Below are positions 1 through 8,070 of a DNA stretch of 64,000 bases, one piece after another. Position numbers and translations under genes: made by a program. The notes beneath the pieces were generated by a model, which was given only the letters and a program-made list of their open reading frames with translations, did no database searches and was not told the DNA's origin. The stretch is from Neoroseomonas alkaliterrae. Its GTDB lineage: Bacteria > Pseudomonadota > Alphaproteobacteria > Acetobacterales > Acetobacteraceae. Location of the stretch: NCBI RefSeq assembly GCF_014199195.1, contig NZ_JACIJE010000003.1, forward strand, positions 1 to 64,000. Direction: 5' to 3'. The first letter of the stretch is position 1, and every line of letters begins with the position of its first letter.

Positions 1-1
1 C

Positions 2-43
2 CGCGAGCCGCAGAACCGCCGCGTGGAGATCATCCTCCGCTAA
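2..43 (+). CDS. 3' end of an OmpA-family protein gene (partial)
   Basis: Only the last 13 codons and a TAA stop are in the window. The peptide REPQNRRVEIILR is the characteristic C-terminal end of the peptidoglycan-binding OmpA-like domain. It differs by one residue from the C-terminus of the next gene, which ends REPQNRRVEIVLR. The two genes are therefore tandem paralogues. The rest of this gene lies to the left of the window. Confidence 0.75.
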   Translation, partial: REPQNRRVEIILR

Positions 44-73
44 GCGGTCGCCAGAGGCGACACGAACCGCGAA

Positions 74-96
74 GGGGCGCCGAAAGGCGCCCCTTT
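74..96 (+). terminator. Rho-independent terminator after the first OmpA-family gene
   Basis: A perfect 8-bp stem (GGGGCGCC, GAAA tetraloop, GGCGCCCC) is followed directly by TTT. It starts 30 bases after the upstream stop codon. It separates the two OmpA paralogues into different transcripts and argues against a start for the second gene at the TTG at 102. Confidence 0.85.
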
Positions 97-233
97 CTGC
101 ATTGCGGCGACGGCGACGCTCGTCCAGAGTCGTTGTCCATGTCGCGACTGCCATGATTCGACTGATGACCCGCCCCGCCCCCGCCCGCCCCTTGCCCGCG
201 ACGCCCCGCCCCGATGGAGAGCCGCGCGGAGCC

Positions 234-1373
234 GTGGCTGCGCGCCTGCCGGAGATCGCGCGCGGAGGGCTGTGCTCCGCCCTGGCGCCGGCCCTGCTGG
301 CCGCGTCCCTGCTGGCGGCGCCGGCCTCCGCGCAGTTCGTGGAGGGGCCCTATGTCGCCGGCGGAGCCGGGCTCAACCTCGTTCCCGACACCGACCTCAA
401 CCTCGACCGCAGCGCCACCCTGGGGCTTGGCGCGGCGGGGTATGGCGCCCGCGGCTCGGCCGGATTCGTGCCCGGCTTCGGCACCGTGCTCAGCCTCGGC
501 TGGGGCTTCGGCAACGGCCTGCGCGCCGAGATCGAAGGATCCTGGCGCAGCAACGACGTGGACAGCATCTCCGGCGCCGCCGGCTCGGCCCGCGGGCCTT
601 CCCCGGGCGGGCGGCAGGATTCCTGGGGGGTGATGGGCAACCTGCTGCTCGACCTCGCCGTGATCGGGCCGGTCGTGCCCTATGTCGGGGTCGGCCTCGG
701 CTACGTCACGACGGACTGGGCGGGCGTGCGCAGCCTCTCGGCCGATGGCGCGCTGCGCATGCGCGTGGACGACAGCGACGGGCGCTTCGCCTACCAGGGG
801 ATTGCCGGCCTCGCCTTCCCGCTCTCCTTCGCGCCGGGCCTCGCGGTGACGGCCGAATACCGCTTCCTCGGCGTGCTCCAGCCGCGGCTGCAGGTGCGCT
901 ACGACAACCCCGCGACCGGCGCCCCCGTGGCCCGCGGCACGGTGGAACCGGACGCCTTCAATCATTCGCTGCTGCTCGGCCTGCGCTACGCCTTCCGTGC
1001 GGCGCCGCCAGCCGCGCCGGCGCCCGCAGCGGCGCCGCAGCCGCAGCGCAGCTTCATCGTCTTCTTCGACTGGAACCGCGCCGACCTGACCGACCGCGCG
1101 CGGCAGATCATCGCCGATGCCGCGCAGAACGCGCGCAGCCAGCGCACCACGCGCATCGAGGTCGCCGGCCATGCCGACCGCTCCGGCACGGTGCAGTACA
1201 ACCAGGCGCTCTCGCGCCGCCGGGCCGAGACGGTCGCGGCGGAACTGGTGCGCCTCGGGATCGCGCGGGAGGAGATCGTCGTCACCGCGCTCGGCGAGAC
1301 CCAGCCCCTGGTCCCGACCGCCGACGATGTGCGCGAGCCGCAGAACCGGCGCGTGGAGATCGTCCTGCGCTGA
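234..1373 (+). CDS. OmpA-family outer membrane protein
   Basis: Predicted outer membrane protein of about 379 residues. A Sec-type signal peptide ends ASLLAAPASAQ. A glycine- and aromatic-rich region typical of an outer membrane beta-barrel follows. After a Pro/Ala linker, the last 108 residues or so form an OmpA-like peptidoglycan-binding domain, with FFDWNRADLT, VAGHADRSG and NRRVEIVLR visible. The family anchors the outer membrane to peptidoglycan. The start is uncertain: GTG at 234 gives a conventional signal peptide, while ATG at 153 or 165 would add a Pro/Arg-rich extension. The reading frame opens at a TTG at 102 that abuts the upstream terminator and is unlikely to be used. The preceding gene encodes a close paralogue. 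Confidence 0.85.
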   Translation: MAARLPEIARGGLCSALAPALLAASLLAAPASAQFVEGPYVAGGAGLNLVPDTDLNLDRSATLGLGAAGYGARGSAGFVPGFGTVLSLGWGFGNGLRAEIEGSWRSNDVDSISGAAGSARGPSPGGRQDSWGVMGNLLLDLAVIGPVVPYVGVGLGYVTTDWAGVRSLSADGALRMRVDDSDGRFAYQGIAGLAFPLSFAPGLAVTAEYRFLGVLQPRLQVRYDNPATGAPVARGTVEPDAFNHSLLLGLRYAFRAAPPAAPAPAAAPQPQRSFIVFFDWNRADLTDRARQIIADAAQNARSQRTTRIEVAGHADRSGTVQYNQALSRRRAETVAAELVRLGIAREEIVVTALGETQPLVPTADDVREPQNRRVEIVLR

Positions 1374-1468
1374 GGGCCGCCCGGCGGGCGCCGGCGCAGT
1401 CCGAGGTCCGCGTGCATGGTTCGCACCATCCTTCGCCAGTTCCCGGGCGAACGGGGTCCGGAGAGCAG

Positions 1469-1493
1469 TGTCACGTCTCCAGGGAGCGTGACA
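1469..1493. repeat. Inverted repeat in the 1374-1741 intergenic region
   Basis: Perfect 7-bp arms TGTCACG and CGTGACA flank an 11-base spacer that itself contains CTCC and GGAG, so the hairpin can extend inward. It lies about 95 bases after the OmpA stop with no T run, so it is not a classical terminator. Apart from this hairpin and the minus-strand terminator at 1675-1696, I see no gene or signal in this 368-base gap. Confidence 0.4.
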
Positions 1494-1674
1494 ACGCCCA
1501 TGCCCCCGATTGCAAGGCGCATCATCTCCCGGTCAGGCGCCCCTATCGCATCGGGAACCACCCCGGCTTCCGCGATCCCGTCGGGCGGGCGGAACCCTCG
1601 CCAGCCGTGTCCTTCACTCCAGGCCGCCGGATATGGCCCCAGCCAGCAGCCATCGGCCATGCCCAAACGCGAAA

Positions 1675-1696
1675 GGGGCGGCCCGGAGGCCGCCCC
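1675..1696 (-). terminator. Rho-independent terminator of the small exported protein gene
   Basis: Read on the minus strand, a 9-bp perfect stem GGGGCGGCC / GGCCGCCCC with a 4-base loop is followed by TTTCGCGTTT. It lies 45 bases downstream of the minus-strand gene ending at 1742, as expected for its terminator. Confidence 0.8.
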
Positions 1697-1741
1697 ATCA
1701 TCCAGCCATGGGCCGCGCCGGCACGCGCCGGCGCCGTGCCT

Positions 1742-2257
1742 TCAGCGCCGCGCCGCCGCGCGCGTGGCCGCGGCGCGCCGGGCCGGGGCAGCAGCAGTGC
1801 CGCCGGCCGGGCAGTCGTCCGCCGCCAGGGTCTGCGGGATGTTGCGCTGCACGGCGAACTGCGCGAGCTGCGGCCCGGGCGTCGCCAGCGCCTGGCGGAA
1901 CAGCGACTCCGCGTCGCGGCAGAAGAAGGAGCCGGCGCGGATGCCGTCCTCCGAATGCTCGTTGGCGAGGTTGGTGTTGTGCGCGTCGAAGCGCGTGCGC
2001 CCCTGCCCGCCATGGGCGCGCTGGAAATAGGCGCTGGTGGTGCGCGCGGCGACGCCGAGCTCGTTGCCGAAGCGCTGGACGAACTGGTTGTAGCTCTCCC
2101 CGCGCTGGCAGGAGAGGGCGCTGACCATCAGGTAGGACTGCAGGGCGCGGACCTCGAGCGCGTTGCGCTCCTCGGGCCGCAGGCAGGCATTGGCCAGCGC
2201 GGGGCCGGCGATCAGAAGGCCGCCCAGGGCGGCGAGGACGGTGCGGGACTTGATCAT
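1742..2257 (-). CDS. Exported hypothetical protein
   Basis: 171-residue protein of unknown function. The N-terminus MIKSRTVLAALGGLLIAGPALA is a clear Sec signal peptide, so the product is probably periplasmic. The mature part has three cysteines (NACLRPEE, LSCQRGE, FFCRDAE) and ends in a low-complexity Ala/Arg tail. The start at 2257 is preceded by GGGGAG at a suitable distance; an in-frame opening further upstream lacks a signal peptide. A strong minus-strand terminator follows. I do not recognise a named family. Confidence 0.7.
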   Translation of the reverse strand: MIKSRTVLAALGGLLIAGPALANACLRPEERNALEVRALQSYLMVSALSCQRGESYNQFVQRFGNELGVAARTTSAYFQRAHGGQGRTRFDAHNTNLANEHSEDGIRAGSFFCRDAESLFRQALATPGPQLAQFAVQRNIPQTLAADDCPAGGTAAAPARRAAATRAAARR

Positions 2258-2444
2258 GGGCGCCGTGCGCTCCCCTGCATGGATCGGTCGCGGCATCCGC
2301 GCCGCCCTTCGCCCGATGGCGGGCAGGCCGAATCGCCGCTCCTCGCTCCTTAGCGGCACCCGCGCCGGGAGGGAACCGCTTTTTTGTTTCAATACCCCGC
2401 CGATCCAACGGGTTACGCATCGGGCTGAAGATGCCGCGGCAAGA

Positions 2445-3047
2445 TCACGCCGCGCGCGCCGCAGCCCCCTTGCGGCGGCACCTGGTCAGACGCGCGAGAT
2501 CGGCCAGCCGCCGGTCGAGGAAGTCGAGCGTCGGCCCGAGATCCTCCGAATCGTCGCGCAGCCAGAAGGCGAGCGTCGCGCCGTAGATCGCCGCGAGGCT
2601 CACCCTTCGCGTGTACCAGGAGAAATCCGCCGAACGGTCGCCGGCCGCATACCACATCGCGCTCGCCGTCCGCGCGGCGGTGCGCAGCGCCGAGGGCGCG
2701 TTCCACGGCATTGCCTGCACCGCGAGCGCCTGGCGCACCGCCTCCTTGTGCGGTGCGGCGAGGCGCAGGCGCGTGGCGATCAGCGTGCGGATGCGGTCGG
2801 GCGTGCGCAAGGCGGAAAGATCCCCCGCCTGCTCGGCCATCTCCCGGTCCGCGAGGTCGAGCCACGCCTCGATGGCCGAGATTACGCCGCGCGGGAACAG
2901 GAAGGTCGCCTCGTCCTCGGGCAGGCCCTCGGCGCGGAGGGCATCGGCGATGCTCCGCCGCGTCCAGCCGGTGGCGGGCACGCGGGCCAGGATGGCGCGC
3001 ACCGCGCCGTCGCGCAGCGCGCGGTCGGGATCCTCCTCGGTGCTCAT
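2445..3047 (-). CDS. COQ9 family protein
   Basis: 200-residue protein resembling the COQ9 family, whose eukaryotic members bind lipids and assist the COQ7 hydroxylase in ubiquinone synthesis. The N-terminal part has a TetR-like helical layout (ILARVPATGWTRRSIADAL). The central and C-terminal parts carry the family pattern of WNAPSALR, an ADFSWYTRR segment and a late hydrophobic YGATLAFWLRD. The start codon overlaps the def stop by four bases (ATGA), so the two are translationally coupled. Divergent rpsU next door is a neighbourhood common in alphaproteobacteria. A role in ubiquinone biosynthesis is inferred from the family. Confidence 0.85.
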   Translation of the reverse strand: MSTEEDPDRALRDGAVRAILARVPATGWTRRSIADALRAEGLPEDEATFLFPRGVISAIEAWLDLADREMAEQAGDLSALRTPDRIRTLIATRLRLAAPHKEAVRQALAVQAMPWNAPSALRTAARTASAMWYAAGDRSADFSWYTRRVSLAAIYGATLAFWLRDDSEDLGPTLDFLDRRLADLARLTRCRRKGAAARAA

Positions 3048-3562
3048 GCTTCCTCCTTCGCCGCCGCCCGCGCCGCGGCGCGGGCGAGTTCCTCGTTGAA
3101 GCCGAACTGCGAGAGGTCCTCCATCCGCATCGGGTAGAGGATGCCGTCGAGATGGTCGGTCTCGTGCTGCATGACGCGCGCGACGAGGCCCGAGGCCTCG
3201 CCCTCGATCGCGTTGCCGGCGATGTCGAGGCCGCGGAAGCGCAGCCGCGCCGCCCGCCGCACCGCGCCGCGCAGGCCGGGGATGGAGAGGCAGCCTTCCC
3301 AGGCGGTCTCCGTCTCCTCGCCGACCGGCTCGATCTCGGGGTTGATCAGCGCCGAGACGCCGCCCGCCCCGGTGCGCCAGACGAAGATCCTGAGCGGGAC
3401 ATGCACCTGCGGCGCGGCGAGGCCGACGCCGCCGGCATCCTCCATGGTCTCGGCCATGTCGGCGACGAGGCGCCGGATCTCGGGCGCGGTCGGGTCGGCG
3501 ACCGGCTCGGCCACGCCGAGAAGGATGGGGTGGCCCATGCGGGCGATCTTGAGGATGGCCAT
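3044..3562 (-). CDS. def: Peptide deformylase
   Basis: 172-residue metalloenzyme that removes the formyl group from the initiator methionine of new proteins in the cytoplasm. All three family motifs are present: GVGLAAPQ near residue 46, EGCLSIP near residue 91 (the Cys is a metal ligand) and HETDHLDG (an HExxH metal site) near residue 133. The start MAILKIARMGHP is typical of the family. It is the first gene of a two-gene operon with the COQ9 gene and diverges from rpsU about 180 bases away. Confidence 0.96.
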   Translation of the reverse strand: MAILKIARMGHPILLGVAEPVADPTAPEIRRLVADMAETMEDAGGVGLAAPQVHVPLRIFVWRTGAGGVSALINPEIEPVGEETETAWEGCLSIPGLRGAVRRAARLRFRGLDIAGNAIEGEASGLVARVMQHETDHLDGILYPMRMEDLSQFGFNEELARAAARAAAKEEA

Positions 3563-3743
3563 GGCGCTCCGGGCGCGTGGAAAAGGGCTGCGCCGCCACA
3601 CATATAGGGGCATCGGCCGGCATGGGAGGGCTTCCGGCGCGCGGCGAATCCGTGCTACACGCTGCGCCGAAGCGGACCGGGCGACCGGTCGCGCTGCCTT
3701 TCGTGCTTTCTGACAACCCTTTTCGCGCAGGAGGTTGCGCCGC

Positions 3744-3947
3744 GTGCAAGTCGTCGTTCGGGACAACAATGTGGATCAGGCGCTGAAGGCGCTGAAGAAG
3801 AAGCTGCAGCGGGAAGGCGTGTTCCGCGAGATGAAGCTTCGCCGTCATTACGAGAAGCCGTCCGAGCGCCGCGCGCGCGAGGCCGCCGAGGCCGTCCGCC
3901 GCGCCCGCAAGGTCGAGCGCAAGCGCCTGGAGCGCGAGGGCTTCTGA
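3744..3947 (+). CDS. rpsU: 30S ribosomal protein S21
   Basis: 67-residue, highly basic small-subunit ribosomal protein. The sequence [20 protein letters not shown] is the canonical alphaproteobacterial S21 N-terminus. The GTG start at 3744 is supported by a perfect AGGAGG at 3729-3734, nine bases upstream. An in-frame TTG at 3735 would sit on top of that site. The C-terminal half is rich in Arg/Lys/Glu ([20 protein letters not shown]), as expected. A long hairpin terminator follows at 4001. Confidence 0.97.
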   Translation: MQVVVRDNNVDQALKALKKKLQREGVFREMKLRRHYEKPSERRAREAAEAVRRARKVERKRLEREGF

Positions 3948-4000
3948 GCCCCTGCCCGCCGCGCCCCGGCGCGCGGCGGATCAATCCGGAACGGGTCCGC

Positions 4001-4043
4001 AAGCCGCGGCACGGGATACTCCCCGTGGCCCGCGGCTTTCGCT
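4001..4043 (+). terminator. Rho-independent terminator of rpsU
   Basis: Arms AAGCCGCGG (4001-4009) and CCGCGGCTT (4030-4038) enclose a second inner stem ACGGG / CCCGT. TTCGCTTT follows. It lies 54 bases after the rpsU stop. A further GC-only inverted repeat sits just upstream, around 3957-3980. Confidence 0.75.
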
Positions 4044-4052
4044 TTGGACGCC

Positions 4053-4795
4053 TCAGGCCAGCCCCGCCTGCCGCAGCAGCGTCGAGCCTGCGAGCACCAC
4101 GATCGCCAGCCCGACCACCGCCATCAGGCGCCGTGCCGGGATCGCTCGCGTCGCCAGCGCCGCGAAGGGCGCGGCAAGCGCACCGCTCAGCACCAGCCCC
4201 GCCACCACCGGCCAGATGCCGAGGCCGATGCCCGTGAGGAAGGCCACCGTCACCGCGCTGGTGACGAAGAGCTCCGCCGCGCTGGAGGTGCCGATGGCGA
4301 GTTTCGGCTCCATGCCGCGCGCAATCAGGGTGCAGGTCACGATCGCCCCCCCCCAGCCGCCGCCGCCCGCCGCGTCCAGGCCCCCCCGCCGAAGCCGAGC
4401 GGGCGGACATCCGGCAAACCGGGCCCCGAGACTGGGACCGACACGCTCCGCCAGGCCCGGCGCAGCACCAGCATCCCCATGAGCAGAAGATACGCGCTGA
4501 CCAGCGGCCGCAGCACCGCCATCGGCAGATGAACCGCCAGCATTGCCCCGGCCACGCCACCCAGCGCGCCGGCCAGAGCAAGGCGCAACATCACCCGGGG
4601 CAGCACATGCCCCAGGGGCCAATGGGCGAGGCCGGAAAGCCCGGCGGTGGCGACCTCTGCGGCATGGGCCCCGGCCGAGGCGACGACCGGGGGCGCGCCC
4701 TGGAACAGCGGAGCCGAGGTCGCGGTCAGGCCATGGGCGATGCCGATCGCACCATCCACGAGCTATCCGCGGAAGCCGATCAGGTCCTGGGTCAG
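4053..4795 (-). pseudogene. TauE/SafE sulfite-exporter-family permease, degraded
   Basis: Remnant of a membrane permease of the TauE/SafE family, of the subtype with a VDGAIG motif and an HAAEVAT segment. On the minus strand 4759 to about 4390 encodes the N-terminal half (DGAIGIAHGLTATSA, SAYLLLMGMLVLRRAW). From about 4380 to 4053 a different frame encodes the C-terminal half (LDAAGGGGWGG, IARGMEPKLAIGTSSAAELF). The switch falls in a run of seven C (4381-4387 on +); one extra base would restore GFGGGGLDAAGGGG. A TAG at 4763-4765 also stands where a Gln is expected before LVDGAIG, and the upstream LTQDLIGF opens with CTG rather than ATG behind a GGAG. Two or three independent lesions make a real pseudogene more likely than a sequencing slip. 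Confidence 0.8.
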
Positions 4796-4883
4796 CGCGC
4801 AGCTCCGCGGTTCGGGAGCACGCCCGGCGTCACGCGCCGCGCGCGGGCGACGCTTCCTCGGAACCAAGCCTAGGCGCACCGCC

Positions 4884-4920
4884 CCGCCGCGCGCCACGCA
4901 CGATGCGCGGCGCGCGGCGG
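4884..4920. repeat. 12-bp perfect inverted repeat downstream of pntB
   Basis: Arms CCGCCGCGCGCC (4884-4895) and GGCGCGCGGCGG (4909-4920) are perfect complements around a 13-base loop. It begins 17 bases beyond the pntB stop on the minus strand. There is no T run, so it could be a 3'-end stabiliser or a weak terminator between pntB and the TauE pseudogene. Confidence 0.5.
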
Positions 4921-4936
4921 GCCCGGCGCGGGTGCG

Positions 4937-6340
4937 CTACCGCTGCAGCGCCTGCACGATCTCCTGCGTCACCTTCTTGGCGTCGCCGAACAGCATCAGC
5001 GTGTTCGGCCGGTAGAACAGCTCGTTCTCCACCCCGGCATAGCCCGAGGACATGCCGCGCTTGACGAAGAACACCGTCTTGGCGCGCTCCACGTCCAGGA
5101 TCGGCATGCCGTAGATGGGGCTCGACTTGTCCGTCTTGGCCGCCGGGTTGGTCACGTCGTTGGCGCCGATGACGAAGGCGACGTCGGCGTCGGCGAATTC
5201 GGGGTTGATCTCCTCGAGCTCGAACACCTCGTCATAGGGCACGTTGGCCTCGGCCAGCAGCACGTTCATGTGCCCCGGCATGCGGCCCGCCACGGGGTGG
5301 ATCGCGTACTTGATCTCCGCGCCTTCCTTCTTCAGCAGGTCGGCCATCTCGCGCAGCACCTGCTGGGCCTGCGCCACCGCCATGCCGTAGCCCGGCACGA
5401 TGATGATCTTCTGCGCGTTCTTCATCATGTAGGCCGCATCCTCGGGGCTGCCGGCCTTGACCGGCGGGCGGTCGCCCGCCTCGCCGGCGCCGGCCGTGCC
5501 GCCCTCGGAGCCGAAGCCGCCCAGCAGCACGTTGACGATGCTGCGGTTCATCCCCTTGCACATGATGTAGGAAAGGATGGCGCCCGAGGCGCCGACCAGC
5601 GCGCCGGTGATGATCAGCAGCAGGTTGCCGATGGTGAAGCCGATGCCCGCCGCCGCCCAGCCCGAGTAGCTGTTCAGCATGGACACCACGACCGGCATGT
5701 CCGCCCCGCCGATCGGGATGATCAGCAGGAAGCCGAGCGCGAAGGAGAGGATCGCGATCAGCCAGAACAGCAGCCCGTTGCCGGTCGCGACGAAGAGGAC
5801 GATCAGCAGCAGCAGCAGCAGCCCGAGGCCGAGGTTCAGCCAGTGCTGCCCCTGGAAGGTGATCGGCGCGCCCGACATCTTCCCCGCGAGCTTGGCGAAG
5901 GCGATGACGGAGCCGGAGAAGGTGATGGCGCCGATGGCGAGGCCGAGCGACATCTCGATCAGCGAGGCCGCCTTGATGTTGCCCCGCGTGCCGATGCCGA
6001 AGCTCTCCGGCGCGTAGAAGGCGGCCGCCGCGACGAACACCGCCGCCATGCCGACCAGCGAGTGGAAGGCCGCGACGAGCTGCGGCAGCGCCGTCATCTG
6101 GATGCGCTGGGCGATGATGGTGCCGATGGTGCCGCCGACGGCGAGGCCGGCGATGATCAGCACGATCCCGCCGAAGCCCATCCCCTTGGTGAAGAGCGTC
6201 GCGACGATCGCGATGCCCATGCCGATCATGCCGTAGAGGTTGCCGCGCCGGCTCGTCTCGGGGTGCGAGAGGCCCTTCAGCGCCAGGATGAACAGGACGG
6301 ACGCGACCAGATAGGCGAGCGTCGAGAAGGTGCTGCCCAT
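4937..6340 (-). CDS. pntB: NAD(P) transhydrogenase subunit beta
   Basis: 467-residue subunit of the proton-translocating transhydrogenase, which uses the proton gradient to drive hydride transfer from NADH to NADP+. The N-terminal 270 residues or so carry about nine hydrophobic membrane segments, including the conserved DMPVVVSMLNSYSGWAAAG. The C-terminal domain III binds NADP(H), with PGYGMAVAQAQ, HPVAGRMPGHMNVLL and DVTNPAA visible. The length matches the family. It is the last gene of pntAa-pntAb-pntB, with only four bases separating it from pntAb. Confidence 0.97.
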   Translation of the reverse strand: MGSTFSTLAYLVASVLFILALKGLSHPETSRRGNLYGMIGMGIAIVATLFTKGMGFGGIVLIIAGLAVGGTIGTIIAQRIQMTALPQLVAAFHSLVGMAAVFVAAAAFYAPESFGIGTRGNIKAASLIEMSLGLAIGAITFSGSVIAFAKLAGKMSGAPITFQGQHWLNLGLGLLLLLLIVLFVATGNGLLFWLIAILSFALGFLLIIPIGGADMPVVVSMLNSYSGWAAAGIGFTIGNLLLIITGALVGASGAILSYIMCKGMNRSIVNVLLGGFGSEGGTAGAGEAGDRPPVKAGSPEDAAYMMKNAQKIIIVPGYGMAVAQAQQVLREMADLLKKEGAEIKYAIHPVAGRMPGHMNVLLAEANVPYDEVFELEEINPEFADADVAFVIGANDVTNPAAKTDKSSPIYGMPILDVERAKTVFFVKRGMSSGYAGVENELFYRPNTLMLFGDAKKVTQEIVQALQR

Positions 6341-6344
6341 CCCC

Positions 6345-6782
6345 TCAGCCCCCCTTCTTCTTGAACATGGAGAGCATCCGTCGGGTCACGAGGAAGCCGC
6401 CGAAGATGTTCACCGCCGCGAGCGTGACCGCGAGGAAGCCGAACATCCGCGCCACGAACCCGTCGGCCGTGCCGGCGGCCAGGATGGCGCCCACCACGAT
6501 GACCGAGGAGATGGCGTTGGTCACGCCCATCAGGGGCGAGTGCAGCGCCGGCGTGACCGACCACACCACGTGGTAGCCGACGAAGCAGGCGAGCAGGAAG
6601 ATCGTCAGCAGGTAGAGGAAGGGCTCGGCCGCCGCGGCCACCGGCGCCATGGCCTCGAGCGCCTGGCGCGCCTGCTCGGCGAGTTCCAGCGCCCGGTTGG
6701 CGCTGCCCTGCGCCTGCCCGGCGAGGTCGAGCGCGCGGCGCGCCGAGTCCTGCGCCTGGTTGGCGAGATCCGTCGGATTCAT
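6345..6782 (-). CDS. pntAb: NAD(P) transhydrogenase subunit alpha, membrane part (PntAb)
   Basis: 145-residue membrane fragment of the alpha subunit, encoded separately from the NAD-binding part as in Rhodospirillum rubrum. Membrane segments include [22 protein letters not shown] and an Ile/Val/Ala-rich stretch after [12 protein letters not shown], a hallmark of the family. The first 46 residues are unusual: a Gln/Ala/Leu-rich amphipathic region built from an imperfect 14-residue unit repeated nearly three times (see findings), probably a coiled coil. The gene sits between pntAa and pntB on the same strand. Confidence 0.95.
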   Translation of the reverse strand: MNPTDLANQAQDSARRALDLAGQAQGSANRALELAEQARQALEAMAPVAAAAEPFLYLLTIFLLACFVGYHVVWSVTPALHSPLMGVTNAISSVIVVGAILAAGTADGFVARMFGFLAVTLAAVNIFGGFLVTRRMLSMFKKKGG

Positions 6783-6795
6783 CGTCCTGCCCCCC

Positions 6796-7929
6796 TCAAG
6801 CCGCCGGGTTCATCAGCGGATGGACCACCGCGCCGCCGCGCGTCAGCGTGACACCCTTCACGATCTCGTCCTCCTCCGGCAGCTTCGGCGTCTTCGCCTC
6901 CTTGTCCCAGAAGGTCGAGAGGAAGGTGTGGAGGTTGCGCGCATAGAGCGCGGAGGCCGCCGCGGGCAGACGCCCCGGCCAGTTGGTGAAGCCGAGCACC
7001 TTCACGCCATTGGCGGTGACCACCATCTCGCCCGGCTTCGTCAGCGCGCAGTTGCCGCCCGCATCGGCGGCGATGTCCACGATCACCGAGCCCGGCTTCA
7101 TCGAGGCCACCATCGCCTCGGTGACCAGCGTCGGCGCGCGCCGGCCCTGCACCAGCGCGGTGCAGACCACGACATCCTGCTTGGCGATGTGGGCGGCGAC
7201 CACCTCGGCCTGCCTGGCGTAGAACTCGGCCGAGAGCTGCTTCGCGTAGCCGCCCGCGGTCTGCGCCTGGCGGCTCTCCTCATCCTCGTAGCCCACGAAG
7301 GAGGCGCCGAGGGACTTGATCTCCTCCTTCGCCGCCGGGCGCACATCGGTCGCCGAGACGCGCCCGCCGAGCCGCCGCGCGGTGGCGATGGCCTGCAGCC
7401 CCGCCACCCCCGCGCCCATGACGAAGACATTGGCCGCCGGCACCGTGCCGGCCGCCGTCATCATCATCGGGAAGCCCTTGTCATAGGCCGCCGCCCCCTC
7501 GATCACCGCGCGGTAGCCAGCGAGGTTGGCCTGGGAGGAGAGCACGTCCATGGACTGCGCGCGGGTGATGCGCGGCAGCAGTTCCATGGCGCAGGCGTCG
7601 ATGCCGGCGGCCGCGTAGCGCGCGGCGGCCTCGGCATCGGCGCCGAGCGTGCCGATCAGCAGCGCCCCGCGCGGGATGGCGGCGAGTTCCTCCTCCTCCG
7701 GCGCGCGGACCTTGAGCACGATCGCCGCCCCTGCCAGCGCGGCGGCGGCATCGGGCACTACCGAGGCGCCGGCCGCGGCATAGGCCTCGTCCGTGATGCC
7801 CGAGGCAAGGCCGGCGCCGGCCTCGATGGCCACCTCCAGCCCCATCCCCACGAACTTCTTCGCAGTCTCGGGTGTGGCGGCGACGCGGGTTTCCCCGCTC
7901 CGCCGCTCCTTCAACACCGCCAAACGCAT
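6796..7929 (-). CDS. pntAa: NAD(P) transhydrogenase subunit alpha part 1 (PntAa)
   Basis: 377-residue cytoplasmic NAD(H)-binding domain I of transhydrogenase. The start [21 protein letters not shown] is the family N-terminus; GGGGGAG precedes the ATG at 7929. The nucleotide-binding loop [10 protein letters not shown] lies at residues 171-180, and the [17 protein letters not shown] loop, which approaches the nicotinamide sites, lies at 123-139. The domain resembles alanine dehydrogenase. It is the first gene of the three-gene pnt operon. Confidence 0.96.
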   Translation of the reverse strand: MRLAVLKERRSGETRVAATPETAKKFVGMGLEVAIEAGAGLASGITDEAYAAAGASVVPDAAAALAGAAIVLKVRAPEEEELAAIPRGALLIGTLGADAEAAARYAAAGIDACAMELLPRITRAQSMDVLSSQANLAGYRAVIEGAAAYDKGFPMMMTAAGTVPAANVFVMGAGVAGLQAIATARRLGGRVSATDVRPAAKEEIKSLGASFVGYEDEESRQAQTAGGYAKQLSAEFYARQAEVVAAHIAKQDVVVCTALVQGRRAPTLVTEAMVASMKPGSVIVDIAADAGGNCALTKPGEMVVTANGVKVLGFTNWPGRLPAAASALYARNLHTFLSTFWDKEAKTPKLPEEDEIVKGVTLTRGGAVVHPLMNPAA

Positions 7930-8070
7930 CCGGGTACTCCCCCTCGCGCCACAGGAACCGGCGCACCTAGCCACATCGCGCCGGGGTGTCCAGCGCCGAG
8001 CCGTGACGGGCGGGCCGCAAGGGCCGCGAAACCGACCGGCCGCGACGAGCAGGGGATGGTCGCCGGATTT

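Noticed and set aside
3735-3743. TTG start of rpsU, three codons upstream
   Set aside because: It would place the start next to the perfect AGGAGG, leaving no spacing. The GTG at 3744 gives the standard S21 N-terminus.
4346-4387. Treating the TauE locus as one intact gene with a sequencing slip in the C tract
   Set aside because: Correcting the C7 tract fixes the frame but leaves the in-frame TAG at 4763-4765 and no ATG, so one error does not rescue it.
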